64,000 bases of DNA from NCBI GenBank assembly GCA_008360975.2, contig CM039183.1, positions 43,267,850 to 43,331,849 of the forward strand, read 5' to 3'. The DNA comes from Lichenostomus cassidix. Lineage: Eukaryota; Chordata; Aves; Passeriformes; Meliphagidae. Positions 1-30,531 of this stretch are shown here, in pieces; position 1 is the first letter of the stretch, and each line of letters begins with the position of its first letter. The position numbers and the translations under genes were made by a program. The notes beneath the pieces were generated by a model. It worked only from the letters and a program-made list of their open reading frames with translations, ran no database searches and was not told the origin of the DNA.

Positions 1-1981
1 CCGAACAGGTGTACTGACATAATGCAGCCCTGGCAAACTCCTTTCCTAATGTTAAACAGTGCTGAGCTTTTTGTTCCTCCAACTATTCCCCATTAGTAAT
101 ACAGAGTATGTGCAGTACAGAGTCCCATCTTCATGCAAGCAGCCCATGGCTTTTTGACAAAATAAGTCATTGCTAAGACTTGTCTGTAAGAGCCCCTGTG
201 TGTTTTAGTTATCTTTTAGTGGTTCTGCTCTTCTGCGCTTTCCGTCGTTCCAAAGCTGAATGATCGATTCTGTCTCTCACAATCTGGCCTGCCAGATGCT
301 TATTCTAATGCTGCATTTCCTTTCCTCAAGATGAGCAGAAAGAGCAGCACTTCAGCTGGAAGATGAATGAAGCTCTTCAGCAGTCTGTACAATCCATTAC
401 TTCTTCAAGGTGGAAAGACAGAGAATAGATGCAGTCTCAGAAACCATCCTATGACAATTAAACAGTTCACCAAATTTAGCGCTCTCAGACAAACAGATAG
501 GAACACGTGGGTATTGCCATCTCTTCTGAATCATGGTGTATGGTTCAGCATCCTGAGCATCACAGGAGACTGCATGCCGTGCAAAAGCCCTATGAATCTG
601 CATTAGAAACATGGTGTTACCCTGTAAGCATTCAGCGCATGACACACATCAGATTAAGGAAGCCCACACAAAGAAATACATGAATACTAATATCCTCTCT
701 CTCAGGGAAATACTTCCCATCTGCCTCTCAGGAAAACTGCAACCATTTATAGCAAAATTACAACTGCCTAGAATTTTAGCATCTCAAAACAAAGTCTTAC
801 AGGGAAAAGGCTCACATGACAGACTACCAAATTACTGGCTAACCAATACTCTTTAAAGACATAAAATACATGCTTAATCACGTTAGTATGAAATTAGATT
901 TTCAGAACATATGCACAAAATACTGCTAATGGTCTGCTCACCCAAAAGGTCTCCTGCCAGCATAATGACTTGCACAGTATTCACTAAACACTGTCTAAGA
1001 TGATAAACCAATCAATCAGCTGCAGATTCCCCTTAAAATGAACAGGCTTCCAAATGCATTCATTATTGTAGTGCCAGGGGAATAAATCAGGAAACAAACT
1101 GGCCCAAAATGTCCTCTCTTCCCTCCTCAGTCTTCTCTTGCTTCATTCTTTCGTAACACAATTTCTTGAATAATAAAACAACCCAGACCTAAAGACAATT
1201 TACAGAAATAGCAGCAAGAGTCCAGGAAAATATTTAAATTAAGGGAAACTGACAAAAATGGTAGCTGATATATCTAGTGAGAGATCACTGGTCCACTGAG
1301 AACAACTCCTTGTACCTGGAAGGGTCTGCTAACTAGAATTCTCCTTCTGAGTCAACTTGTACTCATTAAACCTTCCCTGTAACAACATCAGGGTATTTTG
1401 CTACCATATTATGTTCCTTTTGTGTTTAATCACTTTCCTTCCTATGCAGCCAGAAGTAGTTCTATATCCCTATACCAAAACCAAGTAACACGTGTCATTG
1501 CAAATGTAACATCACTATCTTGATGTTATGTCCAAGACATCAGATGCAGAAACCTCTTCTCCAGCTGTTCCCTAGAAGCCTGTGCCATCCTCCCCTCCCT
1601 ATCTTGTGTGTTAATGCCTGATAAAGCACAAGGGAGAAAGAATCATCCCATTATCTGGTAAACTCTCCCACAGAATTGAAGCATGTACAGTTTTCAATCT
1701 AAAACAGAAGTTTTCTGAAGTTGCTACTATTTGAAAATGTAATTTTTTACCAATTTGTATTTTTCAGGCTTATGCTTTTTACCTACTCATGATAATAAGC
1801 TGCTGTAAAACAAACAGATTTCAGCATATCCCTGCAACTACTTACCCATTCTGTGATTCTGTGAACTAACATTCTAGAGATTTTCACCTGCCCTTTTCTG
1901 CCTCAAGCAAAGGCCAGTTTTATCAGTCAGTCTGTCCAGATGACTTCAAAGAACTGCTGACAGTTCTGATACTGCACATAC
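1..1981 (-). other. B3GALNT2: B3GALNT2 intron 5 (partial)
   Basis: AT-rich sequence with no recognisable exon. Short open frames at 367-856 resemble nothing I know. Two copies of ATTCTGTG at about 1846-1862 look like a CR1 3' tail, but no CR1 body precedes them. The donor is at 1981-1980. Confidence 0.7.
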
Positions 1982-18855
<16,874 letters not shown>

Positions 18856-19778
18856 TGGCCGCCGCAGCTGCCGGCCCCTTCCCCTCCGCGCCGGCCTCTC
18901 CCAGCGGCGCCGGGGCGACGGCCCGGCTCGGCCGCCCGCGGCTCCTCCCCGCTCGGCCGGGCCGGGCTCGGCTCCCCCGCGGCCGCCGGGAGCTGCAGTC
19001 CCGCCCCGGCCTGGGCGGGCGGCGGAGGCGCGGGCGGCGGCGGCGGCCGCCTACAGCCCCCACAATGCCGCGGGGCGCCGAGGGAGCGCGGCGGCTCCGC
19101 GCGCCTCACGCGGCGCGGGGCGCGGGAGAGGGGCTGGCGCGAGCGTGCCCCTCACGGGCTGAGGGCGCCTCGCCCAGAGCGCCCGGCTGAGCCCGGCCGG
19201 GCTCCAGCTGTGGGGAAACCCTCCCGGCTAATCCTTATCCCATGCCCGCTCAGTGCCCCTTCTCAAAAGTCGTCGCGTTAGGAACAAAATAGCTTTCCAG
19301 AACAATCCTTTGCTAATCCAATAAAAAGGAGAGAGCGCTTCGCCTTGGCAAAGAGCTGGTGCGGCGCTCGCAAACTGTTTCTGGAGTATTTTATTCCAGC
19401 AAGTAACATGCTCTTTGAAATTCCAGGGGGAGTGTTGGACAATCAAAGTGTCCTTAACTGCGACTAGATCACGGGCAAGAATTCTTAAATTCCTTTTGCA
19501 ATGTCAGTAATCCGAGCTCGGTTTCACGTGTTCCCTTCAGCCACCACTGCGACAAGTTGCATAGCCACGGACTGAGCCGCCGCCTGCACAACTCTGTCCT
19601 GGCTAGAAGGTGTTAAATACCATCTGATAGATGGACGAGAGCGTAACACTGTCAGCACCTTGAGAATGTACTTGTCTCTGGTCTACTGCACACAGGGAGC
19701 AAGGAAAAATTCGTTTCCTCAGACTGCCCCAGGGTAAATCTACCTGAAAAAATGATTTGGATCTATAAGCAAAGGCTT

Positions 19779-20048
19779 CTCAGAATCAGAGATTCTCAGA
19801 ACGAGTCAGGCTGGAAGGGACCACAGTGGGGTATCTGATCCCATGACCCTGCTCTAGCAGGGTCATCCCAGAGCACACAGCACAGCATTGAGGCCACATG
19901 GTTCTTGAACATCTCCAGTGAGGGAGACTCCACAACCTCTCTGGGCAATCTGTTCCAGTGTGCAGTCACTAGCACAGTAAAGAATTTCTTCCTCAAGTTC
20001 AGGTGGAACTTTTTGTACATCAGTTTCTGTCCGTTGCCTCTCGTTAAT
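19779..20048 (-). mobile_element. CR1 LINE, 3' fragment
   Basis: On the plus strand it begins with the CR1 tail in reverse (CTCAGAATCAGAGATTCTCAG), then CAGGCTGGAAGGGACC and CACAACCTCTCTGGGCAATC, ending near TTTCTGTCCGTTGCCTCTCG. Read on the minus strand it encodes the CR1 C-terminal piece with [10 protein letters not shown]. It lies some 0.6 kb upstream of the B3GALNT2 CpG island. Confidence 0.9.
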
Positions 20049-22199
20049 ATATAAACTAGAAGGTTTTGTGTAATAGCCATAAGGCCTAAATGAATAACTG
20101 CTGGTGCTAATCTATTAGAAACACATTAAATTAGTAAGAGAACCTGATCTGTATGAAGTAGAATTGAAAGACAGGATTAAAAAAAAATCCAAACTTTTTT
20201 TTTTAATACCTAAGCCATGAAAAGGGTTTGGAAAATGCTACAGTCCTGTCAAACTGCTTAGTTAAGATTAATTTTTCATCAACTCAGTGATGAAAAAGAG
20301 TGAGATACTAGAAGGCAAACCAATGATTTTAACCTTTATATATTAGGTTTAAAAGCAGAAGGAAAATGTGTTGGAAATACATCAGGTTTAGTATGCTGTG
20401 TACTTATATTTAATATGCAATTGAGTACTTGTTGGCAAATAGTAGTACTCAGGAAAGCATTTACACAAAAATGCTATTATTAATCCCTATTTACATTTGT
20501 CTTGCCTTTCAGCAAGTTCAGATACAGAAATAAAAACTGGTCCAACCACTAATATTTATCTATATTTGCCTATATTCCTTGTATCCAATGTTAGGTTCTC
20601 CCCACATGCCAGGTGATCTGATGGGGATTGATCTTATCAACATATACGGGACTGATTATTTCTTTGCAGGCCAAACAGAGCACCCAATCCTTTAATACCT
20701 TATTTTCCATATGGTATTACCTACTATCTTCAAGGATAAATAACTTTATTACATACAAACCAGGAGAAGCCTGTTTCTCCACATTACACAAACAGGATAT
20801 CTGGGTCAAAAGGATGATACATAAGGATGATGCATTTTTGTTAGTCATGTAAGAAATGGTTACAAACACAGTTTAGTTGTAGAGGATTGGCCTTTCCTAT
20901 TCCATTTTTCAATTGCATTCTCTATAAGATTTTTAAAGCCAAAGATTTTACCGTAGCCTCCCAACTTCATCACCATCTGTATGACATTGACAGTGTGCAC
21001 CTGTATCTAAATCATGAGGTGATCAGACCCAATTTCCAGAACTTCCCATAAGTAAAGAAGTTTCAATTAGCATTCTTGAGGGCTTTTCTGAGGACTAGTA
21101 TTTTGGGGAAGCAAGCTGATATTAGGGTATCTAAACATGACTTCAAGACATTGAGTTTTAAGCATGTTTTTTGAAAAGTGCCCATATAAAAATCAGATTT
21201 TTCCAAGATTTAAGAATCATGAATACATACATACTATGAAAAGAAAAATTGGTCTGGAATATAACTTCTAGATAGTATTAAGTTACTTTTCTGAAAAACA
21301 AAAAATTTTGAGTTGGGTTCTGTTTTGATTTGGTTTGTAACAACTCTATTAAAAATATGCCATTTTCATTATGCTCTTTCTGAGCAGATTTACTCTTCTG
21401 ATAGTACAGATTTGGAGGGTACCTCTGGCACACAAACTATATTACAGGCACAACATGTTGGACACAAGAACTGGAGACAGAAGAGACAGAAATTTTATTC
21501 CCCAGGCTGCTTGCAAGCTTAAGATGCTTCTGTTAAATTTGCATAGTGCCTCCAGATAAGCATCTCCTGTCTGACATGAGAAGACATGATGGATACCAGA
21601 GCTGTACTCATGTACTAAAGCTAGCCAGTCCATAGCATTCAGATTTTTTTAATGTTTGTTTGCCTAATTATTGGCCCGAGTGTGCAGCTGGGATATTTTT
21701 AGGACAGCAGCAGCAGATGAGAAGAGCAAGAACCAGGGTGGAGCTGTGTATATTTTAGCAGAATTCATCCCCAGGGAGTTGTGTTTTATTGATCTCTGCG
21801 TGCTCCGTCTGAAAGCAGAGGAAGGTCTGGTGAGAGACTCCATTTTAGGGATTTGGGGCTTAACTTTCTCCCCACACAGCAGTAACACTGATATATTACA
21901 TTTCACAAAATCTTTGTGCCTTTAGTTTTTTAAAGAAGAAATATTAAAAGAGGTTATAGATCAGGGTATGAAGGGCTTTATTAATTTAAAGGGTTGTAAA
22001 TTTCTATCCTAAATGTGTTTTATTCTTTTTCCAGTGTTCATAATCTAAGCAGATTCACTGTCCATATTGAGGATTTATCAATCCTTTCCTTACCTTTCTC
22101 AGGGTTTTCATAAAAAGTAAATTTTGCTTATTTTCCTAAACAGAAGAAATGTCTCATGCTTCCCCTTTCAGCTTTCTGATCCAAAGAAGTGCAGATGCA

Positions 22200-22830
22200 G
22201 AGGAGTTCCCAGACTCCTTTGGGAGTGCCCAGTGTTACTCCATTCTAGGTGCAGGATCTGACATTTCACTTGTTAAATTTTGTCCCATTAATCACTACTA
22301 CCCAGTGTTCTGATCTATCTACAGATCCCTCTGCAAAGCCTCCTACAGAGTCAAGAGCACCTCCCAGTTTGGTGTCACCAGCAGATGTTAATGGTGTTCA
22401 GTTCCTGTATCCAGGTTGTTGCTGAATCTGTGGAACAGAACTGGCTCTAGACCTGAGCCCTGAGGAACTTCCCTGGTCACCAGCCAGATGAAGCCCTTTT
22501 CACTACAGCCCTTTGAGCTCTGCCTGCCCTTCAGCCAGTTCTTCACCCAACACATCATGAACCTGCTTATCCCACGGCTGGACAACTTGTCCAGAAGGGT
22601 GTTGTGAGAGCATCAACAGTCTCACTAAAATCCAGAAAAACTATATCCACTTCCTTCCCTTCATGCACTAGACAGCAGCCTTATAATAGAAGGATATCAA
22701 ATTAGTAAAACAGAACTTTCCTTTTAAGAACCTGTATTGACTATGTCTGATGACTGCATTATTCTTTAAATGCCTTGCAGTAGTACACAGTATAATCTTC
22801 TTAATTTTTCCACTTAACATTTTCAGAATT
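22200..22830 (-). mobile_element. CR1-type LINE fragment with RT remnant
   Basis: The minus-strand frame at 22388-22585 reads VKNWLKGRQ, then VTREVPQGSGLEPVLF and FSNNLDTG, which is the reverse-transcriptase region of CR1. Neighbouring DNA, such as CTGATCTATCTACAGATCCCTCTGCAA and the stretch around CCTGTATTGACTATGTCTGATG, also belongs to this family. It comes from an internal part of the element, not the 3' end, and is broken by stops. Edges are approximate. Confidence 0.85.
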
Positions 22831-25800
22831 GACTTCCAGTTAAGGCAGTTTTGTTTAAAATCATTTGACTATTATTTTGCTGAGCCTTTTTTTTTTTAAT
22901 TAAGTTTTTGCATGTTCTTGTCTTGCATGTTTGGAGGAGTAGCTTTAAGTTTTGCTGAATTAGGTCACAGTTATCCAAACTTACCAATATAGCAATAATA
23001 AATTTTACAGTCTTAGTTGACTCCTTGTCATCTTTATGACAATGAAAACCAGAAATGGACTCAAAACTGCCCATATGGCAGCAGCTAAATCTTGACAAAC
23101 GCATCTCAGAGAGCAAATGAGAATGTCTTGCTGAGATGTGGAACATCAAATATCCAATAATCAGGCAGCAGCCAGCTGGTGGGGTTAGATACTTCGTGTG
23201 CAGCTAGAATACAGTTATTTTTACTAAGTGGCACAAAGACCTCAGGATGCATGTACAGAAGAGAATAAGGTTGTAGAAAGTCCTGCTGAAACCTACAACA
23301 GCAAATATGCTTTTTAATCGCATGCCTGGTAAAAAGATAAGATGTTAGGGAATTACAAAGCAAATTGGCCACAGATTGTTTATCATTCAATTATCATCTA
23401 TCACTGGGTAGATAATATTCAGGCTATATTTAATTTTAAATAATTTACATGACCCGGTGCTATTTTGCCCTCAAGGTGCTTACCTTGCCCTAGGATGGAC
23501 GTGTTCTCCTGGAGAAAACACCAGGTGGCTGCTTCATTTGTTGCAGCAGATGCAAGGTCAATGAGGTGGTACCACAAAATAGGGTTACAAGGCTAAGGGT
23601 CATTGCTGCTTGGGAGAACTGACAAGACCAGGAAAATCATGGAACTAAATATTTCACATTGCTTTTCCCCCCTTAGTTTCTGTGTGTTTGAGTTGCAAAA
23701 GGCATTCCAATTTGTAGAGCTCCAGAGCTGAAGGCTGAGCAAATGGGAACATTGTGTGAGATGCTGAAAGAGCTAACTCTGGAGCAGCAGGTACTCACAA
23801 TCTGTCCAGGCTCTGCCTCAGCTTCCCACTGTAAGATGCAAATAGTTCCACCCTCATATTCCTCCAGGATACTGTGGAGATACTTTGTGAAGCAATCCGT
23901 GATGAGCACCACAGAGAAGCTCATCAGGGAACAGTTCTACATGGAAAGCAGAATTTGTGAGTAAATCAGGCCTGGGGCTACACAATGAATAACAACACCA
24001 AAATAGTACTGAGTAACTGCTCATTAACTGAGCACTGCCTATACGATGCCTTGTGGGAATTCCTGCAATGGCAGTCTGGGATTGTAGTACATACAAATGA
24101 GACAAGCAAATAGAATATGCATAAACAAACCTACCTCTGACATTTCTTAAACAAGTGCTTAACTTGGCTTCTTTAATGATCTTTTAATGTATTTTTTCAT
24201 TTATCCAGATTCTGTTTAAGTATCCTCAAATGTATTCACACCCCCGTTGCAAGTATTTGTTTAGCTGGTAATGACAGAACTGTAAAGAAATATAATCACT
24301 TCCATGGCCTTCTAATTTCTATTTCATAGTTGCTTTTGGTAGTAACTTTTCAGGTGTGGCAAAACTCTCAAAACAAAAAGAGCATGTGAAGTCTGAGAAA
24401 GAAGACATCAGAGAGGCTTCTATCTATAAAATTCTTTATATTCCCAAAGTTTCTGTAGAGAAATGTTTTCACAAGGATCTTAGCATCTGAAGTTTTGTCA
24501 CTTGATCTTTAAGGGTATGACTGACATGTTCATATCAGCACTGCAGATACATATATCGGAAATCTGTGCATTGTGTTCTGATGAGTAGGTTAAAAGCTGG
24601 TGTGGTCTCCAGAGGGAAGCCTCTCCAACAAGAATCCATGGTAGTGAACAGTTTTTTCCATAAGAAAGTTAAGGATAAAAAGTCACGTGAGTCACACTTG
24701 CCAGAGACAGGTTGTTGCACTGTAAATATCTTTAAAGTCACTGCTACTTGAAAGATTTTTTAAAAGTCACAATGGTTCTTTTCTATAAAGTTTGGCTTAT
24801 TCCTTCTTTTTGCTGAAAATTTGTGCATCTCTTTAGAGTAATACCACAGAGAGGATGAAGGGCTCAAGGATGCCACCTAAAGCTCAAACACACAAGAAGG
24901 TATGGTGCAGTGAGAGGCTATGCAATAAATACATTTGTGGAATGAGTGGTCTTTTGAAACACATTCTTATGCCATGCCTGGTGTATTTTCCATATGCCAT
25001 TCTAAGCATAAGCAGTGGCCTAAGCTCTGTTCTGGCTGTACAATGATGCTGTGGCATATGAGGAAGTATTTGGCCCAGACTACAGTAATTGGAGAACACC
25101 CCTCCACCCCTGAAATATAACACCCAGCAGGCTGGAGTGAAGTTTGAGTGTGAGGGAACGAGAGCAGCAGTCAGGGAGAGCTGTTGGACACTCTCAGGGC
25201 TGGGGCCTCACTCTGGCCTAGAGCTCAGCTTTACTGCTGTTAGCAGCTACCTCACCTGCTGCAGGGAGCAAAGGACACACCTGGTGTCTCAGCAGCACTG
25301 AGGAACAGGCAATCTGAGTTAACCTGGAAAATTAACTCCAACCAACACACTCAACGACTTCCACAACTTTTGAAGGAGTTTTTATCTAGACAGCTGACTT
25401 AATTTAACCAAATAATGTCATTGTCTTCTGTGTCTTCTTAAATCGAGCAGTCTGGAACTGAAGCATGAGGCTGACTTGCACCCAGGCAGTGCCGCAGTGC
25501 CAGGTGAAACCTTACACAATGCAGCCCACAAAAACAGGAGTGCTGGCTCTCTGTTTTGGACAGCTTGTGTAATAACTTAAAATCCCCCTTTTGGTCACTA
25601 CTAGTTGGTGTTCGTATTTTTTTTTTCCTCAGTCGTCTGTTTATCACTTTTATCAGTAGGTGGCAGTAATAGATGAGCCTGTGCAGTTTCTACTGTAATA
25701 GGAATTTGGGAAAGAAAAGACCCAATTTTAGGGTAAAGCTGCTCATTTTGTTTGTTCACAAGCGTGAGTGGTGTAAACGTACTTGACAAACTCAGACATA

Positions 25801-28339
25801 CATCTTCCTCTAACACAGAGAAAAGTTGTTCCCATACCAGTTCTGGTATTTATGGCTGTACTTAATTTAATAGTGCTATAAAGCTGAATTCAATTAGATG
25901 CAAATGTACAGTATTTACTGAAAGATTAAATATGCAGGTGCCTGTAAAATTTTATGTAACACCTACTCTGATAAGTTTGCATACTATTTTTCACACATTA
26001 CTATTTAAGTCATGTCTAATGACTTTAAGTATTGGTTTTCAGCAAAAGAAGCCTGTATTTCTTAGGAACCACTCCTCCCACAAGTTTTCTTTAGTTTCCT
26101 TGAAGAACCAAACCATATTCTGATGCAGACCCAAAGGACAGTCATAATTTGGCATTTTCCAGGAGAATTATGTATACAGATTTTTATCCCTATATAATGA
26201 AGAGATAGGAAAAACGATATGATCAGGTCCTCCCAAAGTACATATTTTGTTACTCCTCTGATATCAGAAATCCAACTGGGTAAATTACTGTCATACTGAA
26301 AATTAGCCTGTAATATGCACCTTTACAGACTGTTGTTCCCAAAGTGTTTCCTTCTGCTGGAATTGATCCTATTGTCACTGCAAAAACTTACAATGTTACA
26401 ATGTCCTTATCAATCATTGTTTACCTTAGTGTCACTGACAGCAAAGCTTGTATTTATTTTAACCTATGGTGTCATGTAGAATAGCTGAAACTTCCCCCCA
26501 TATTTTTCTCCTCCTTTGACCATAATTTCATAAAGGCTAGCTTAAAAAATTTGTTTATCAGCACCAGCCAATCACACTGCTACTAATTTAATACATGGTA
26601 TAGGAAGCAAAGAAGGGGAATTTAGTATATAATAGAGAGGAGGAAAATAGTTTTTAGTATTGAAACAGTAGCATCTTAAATTTTAAGTAAACCAAGGAGA
26701 GATTAACTGAAGAAGGCAAAACAGCCAGTCCCACATGTGATACTGAGATATTACAATTTACCACCAATCCACCACTGGGAACTCTCATTTCATCAGAGCA
26801 GCAAGAGTTGGGATATGAAGAAAGGATTACTCGTAACATGTCAAAAACTCCTTCAATCCAGTTCTGTTCTGAAGTTCTCACTCTGTGAAATGACAGCTCC
26901 AGCTCACACAGTTGAGAGAGAGCATCCATTACTTTCTGGGCCTGAAACAGAACTAAACAAGCCTAATAGCATATGAATAAAACACAGAGAGAGAGCAGTA
27001 CAATGTCAAGGTAGCAGCAGGCCTGGTCTTGTTTTCATTGAATTTAGTAGAAATCAAATTAGACCATTTAATGAAAATATAAACTCATTGCTTCAGCCTA
27101 CAGGAAACCTTTCTGTTAGATAAATCTAGATTTTGGAGATTTTTTTTTAATATCATTCTATACTTCATGATATAATATGTATTTATTATTTAGAAAAATG
27201 TACAAAACCATTCAGATATTTTTGTGTAGAGCTGAGGCAAGATGTTTAAGCATGAAACTCATGTATCAATTGCAGATTATCCAAAACACTTCAAAGGTCA
27301 AAGCAGTAGAAAACACACTAATGACAAAGACATTTTATGGTTTGCAGGGACTAGAGGAAAATACATTCTTTTAGATGTTGATTTGTGGATCAAGCTGGCA
27401 TTAAAAAAATAAGCAAACCAGATGATGCCTTTCTCTTTCAGAGAGTCAGTTTTTTGATGATCTTCTTAAGTAAAATAATATATTTGTATGCAGTCCAAAG
27501 CTGTTATAATTTCATTTGAACTGCTGATCTTGCAAGTGCACCCTGCCCTCTTCCCCTTCAAATTAGTAATTTGCCAATAGTATATCTTCATTCAAGGAAC
27601 CAGTAAATAAGGCCCAAGGATATTAGAGAAAACTGTTCTGTTTTCCAGTGAGGAATTAAATTATGCTTCTACAATTTTACCTCTTCAAACACATTATAGA
27701 CATCTGTGAACATAAATATGCACTTTATGGTATTCCATGTATATGTATTTTTTAAATTAGAAGCATGAAATCTTCTTGATACATTTTTTTTTAACCTAAT
27801 GAAAGTTATGAATTGATGAAAGAAACCACAAACATGGGAACTACCTATTTAAAGCATAATTCCAACGCATTCACAACTCCTTGAAGGAAAATTTTGGAGA
27901 AAAACCTGAAGATCAAAAGAATGACGTTCTCTTGTGAATAACAGTACTGGATTTTTGTAAACGCAGCTCTTGTAATGAGCGATACTCAAAAGCACTGTGA
28001 AATGTTTCAATCTCAGGATGTCAGACACTAACCCTAATTGGAAACACAAAGCAAGCTGTTTGCAGTACACTAATAAGCTGTGGCAATTTTGTTGTTTTAG
28101 ATGGGAATGTTCATGATAAGCCACAAATGCAAGTTGTTACAAAGCCTTTGAGAATAAAGCTGTATGCCCTGTATTCTCCTCCCATGCTGTTCCAGTTAAA
28201 ACCATACATGCGGAAGGACAAATGAAAATGTTGCCATGGTGATCAGGGCAGTTACCAAATCATGTACACTGTAGGAAGGATTCCCTAAAGAACCTTATTA
28301 AGAGCATTTTGTTGCTCTTTCTTAATAAATATTTTCAGA

Positions 28340-30402
28340 AAGCCTTTTTTATTTCACTGTCAATAAAATAGCTACTCAGCTAAACCCTATTTCTTTACCC
28401 CCAAAATAAAAACACACCATGCACTAAGAAATATTCTTGTTAAAAGTTAGGAATGGGATTCTTAAGCTAAAAACTTTGAAATGGGAACCAGGGATGAGCC
28501 TACCAAAAATAACACCTGTTCAAGACACTTGAATGGTATTCAGCATAGGTATGTGATGCAGCTCTGTGCCTACTAAACTACTGATGTCTTCAGCTGCCTG
28601 GTTAAAAAGCCAAATCTTTGAATGAAACACATCCCAAAATCCTATTGGTTAAAAGGAATACTGTTATGTGGGGTTTTTTTTACAATAATATTGCAAGGGG
28701 GCTCCATGCAAGACGTGAGGCAAGTTCTGCCAGCAGCAGAAGCACCATCCGAAGCCCCCTGTCTCGTGTGACCAGACTGGCAGCTGAACACAGTCAGGTG
28801 AGGCACATTTATCTAGGTTTATTGGCAAAGAAAAAAAAACGTACAATGCAGACATCTTGTATTTCCACTGCACAAAACAGTACAACAGACATCAATGGAA
28901 TTGCTAAAAATAAGCCAGAGAAGGTACACACACTCTGGGGGAAATGCACATGGCTTTGTTCACTGAGCTGTCCCTTTTAGCATCTAAATTCAGCATTTGA
29001 GTATGTCCCAAGGCCCTCAGCTCCTCAGCTAGTTCTTTCACTGGCAGTTATTTAAGATGTTTATGGAATACAAGTTTGTGCAGAGGAATGGAGGAAGTAT
29101 GATCTGATATGGATAGCTGTTCAGAGTCTCAGCTCAGACTGGTGCAGTTCTCCAACAAAATTGTCTCCTGCCTTACAGGGCTTATGGGGCTGACTGATCC
29201 ATTGTACATATGAGGTACTGCAGCAAGGAAACTGTCCCAATGCATCGGATTGGAGAGAGCTTTCATTATTTTTTTTAAGGAAAAGAAAAAAAAAAGTCTG
29301 TAAAGTAACAGTTGCTTCCATCAGGTGCCTTGAATGAGCCTAATTTTACTCCTTGAAGAAGGCAGTCATATTCCACACCTCATTCTTTTCACTCGTTACA
29401 CTTTAAACAAAGTCAAACAAAAAAAATTTCCCAGAACCTCCACAAATTACTTGCTGACAACTTAACTAATCTTTGGCTACAAAATATACAAACACAGTGG
29501 CTGTCAACAGCACAGTGGTCTTGCTGCATATCCTAGAACAACATTTACCATTACTCTCCATCCCCACAAGTCCTACTCTCACAGGCAAAGGCCTGTAGAG
29601 AGCTGCTCAGAAAATGTAATCCCCCATCCTGTGCTGTTCAGGGCAGTCTTACATCCTCCACTAAGACCCTCAAGAACAGTTATTTCACAGTTCAATTTAC
29701 TTTCTAAATAATTGAAATCATTACAATTCAAAATAAGATACAAGCAACCACATTTTTCTCTACAGGTTTATTGATGCAATCCTGGTGTGTGACTATACAT
29801 CTTCGTTCTGCTTGTAGCTACAATGGCACTTTACTACAATTGTTTTTGTAGTCAAATTTGTTACAGTCTTCAGAAAACATTTATAAACAGCACTTACTAT
29901 ACAAGAATGGTCATTCCCAACATTGTAAATCACTGTGACTTTTTCCTAAATAGTGCTACTTGAGGAAAAGGTCATACTACTCTCCTTAGATAGAAATTTG
30001 TAAAGGCAAATGAATTAAATTCACCTTCCAAAGAAAATAAGGATGTTAAAAATAGCTTCAAGAATTGGTATGACTCATTTAGGTCTCAGAAAAATCTATG
30101 ACTGGCAAAGATATCTACAATTTGATACTGTACTCAATACTTTCATTAAGACCAAAGGAGTATTTATGAAGAACTGAAAGTAAACTTGTACATTGCTTTG
30201 AAAGGCAAGAATTACCTTAAAATTTTTAGGTTGTTGGGTTTTTTTTTAATTTTAGTTTTGGGTTTTTTTAGCAGAAATTGCACTCCCTTCCAAAAATATT
30301 GTAGTTATGGGGTAAGTATTGACATCTGAAGAAAAAAAATGCTAAAAGCATGCAACACTGGTACCAAGTTTTAGCAGACGACATTTTTAATTGAAAACTG
30401 AC
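28340..30402 (-). other. GNG4: GNG4 3' UTR and downstream flank
   Basis: No coding exon is present. Candidate minus-strand polyadenylation signals AATAAA lie at 29767-29772, 28818-28823 and 28348-28353. The first is followed on the minus strand by a GT-rich stretch (TGTGGTTGCTTGT), a good downstream element, and would give a 3' UTR of about 0.65 kb; the others would give about 1.6 and 2.1 kb. The 120-codon plus-strand frame at 28618-28980 has no recognisable domain. The true end needs transcript data. Confidence 0.45.
29767..29772 (-). terminator. GNG4: Candidate GNG4 polyadenylation signal
   Basis: AATAAA on the minus strand, about 630 bp after the GNG4 stop codon, followed within 15-30 bases by GT-rich sequence. 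It is the best-formed of three candidates, but use of the more distal ones cannot be excluded. Confidence 0.4.
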
Positions 30403-30531
30403 TCAAAGGATAGTACAAAAGAGTTTCTTCTCCCTAAAGGGATTTTCAGATGCAGGTACAGGAATAATAAGGGGATCTTCTCCAATGTGTGCATCACAAT
30501 ATGCCAATAAATCTGCTGCAGCCTTGGATAC
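30403..30531 (-). CDS. GNG4: GNG4 coding exon 2
   Basis: Acceptor CTATTAG and 42 codons plus TGA (30405-30403). It reads [20 protein letters not shown], then [16 protein letters not shown] and LFCTIL. The position before FCTIL is Leu, where the human protein has Phe as I recall it. The rest is near-identical in type. Confidence 0.95.
   Translation of the reverse strand, partial: VSKAAADLLAYCDAHIGEDPLIIPVPASENPFREKKLFCTIL

Larger units (their letters stand above)
19250..28340. other. Intergenic region between B3GALNT2 and GNG4
   Basis: About 9 kb of AT-rich sequence between the B3GALNT2 promoter and the GNG4 3' end. It contains two CR1 fragments (19779-20048 and about 22200-22830). I see no other gene. 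The stretches 20050-22190 and 22840-28340 hold only short open frames without recognisable domains. Confidence 0.7.

Noticed and set aside
1841..1865. CR1-like 3' tail (ATTCTGTG twice)
   Set aside because: No CR1 body next to it in either orientation, so chance or an unrecognisably decayed copy.
28618..28980. 120-codon plus-strand frame near the GNG4 3' end
   Set aside because: No domain; it lies in likely 3' UTR or flank of a minus-strand gene.
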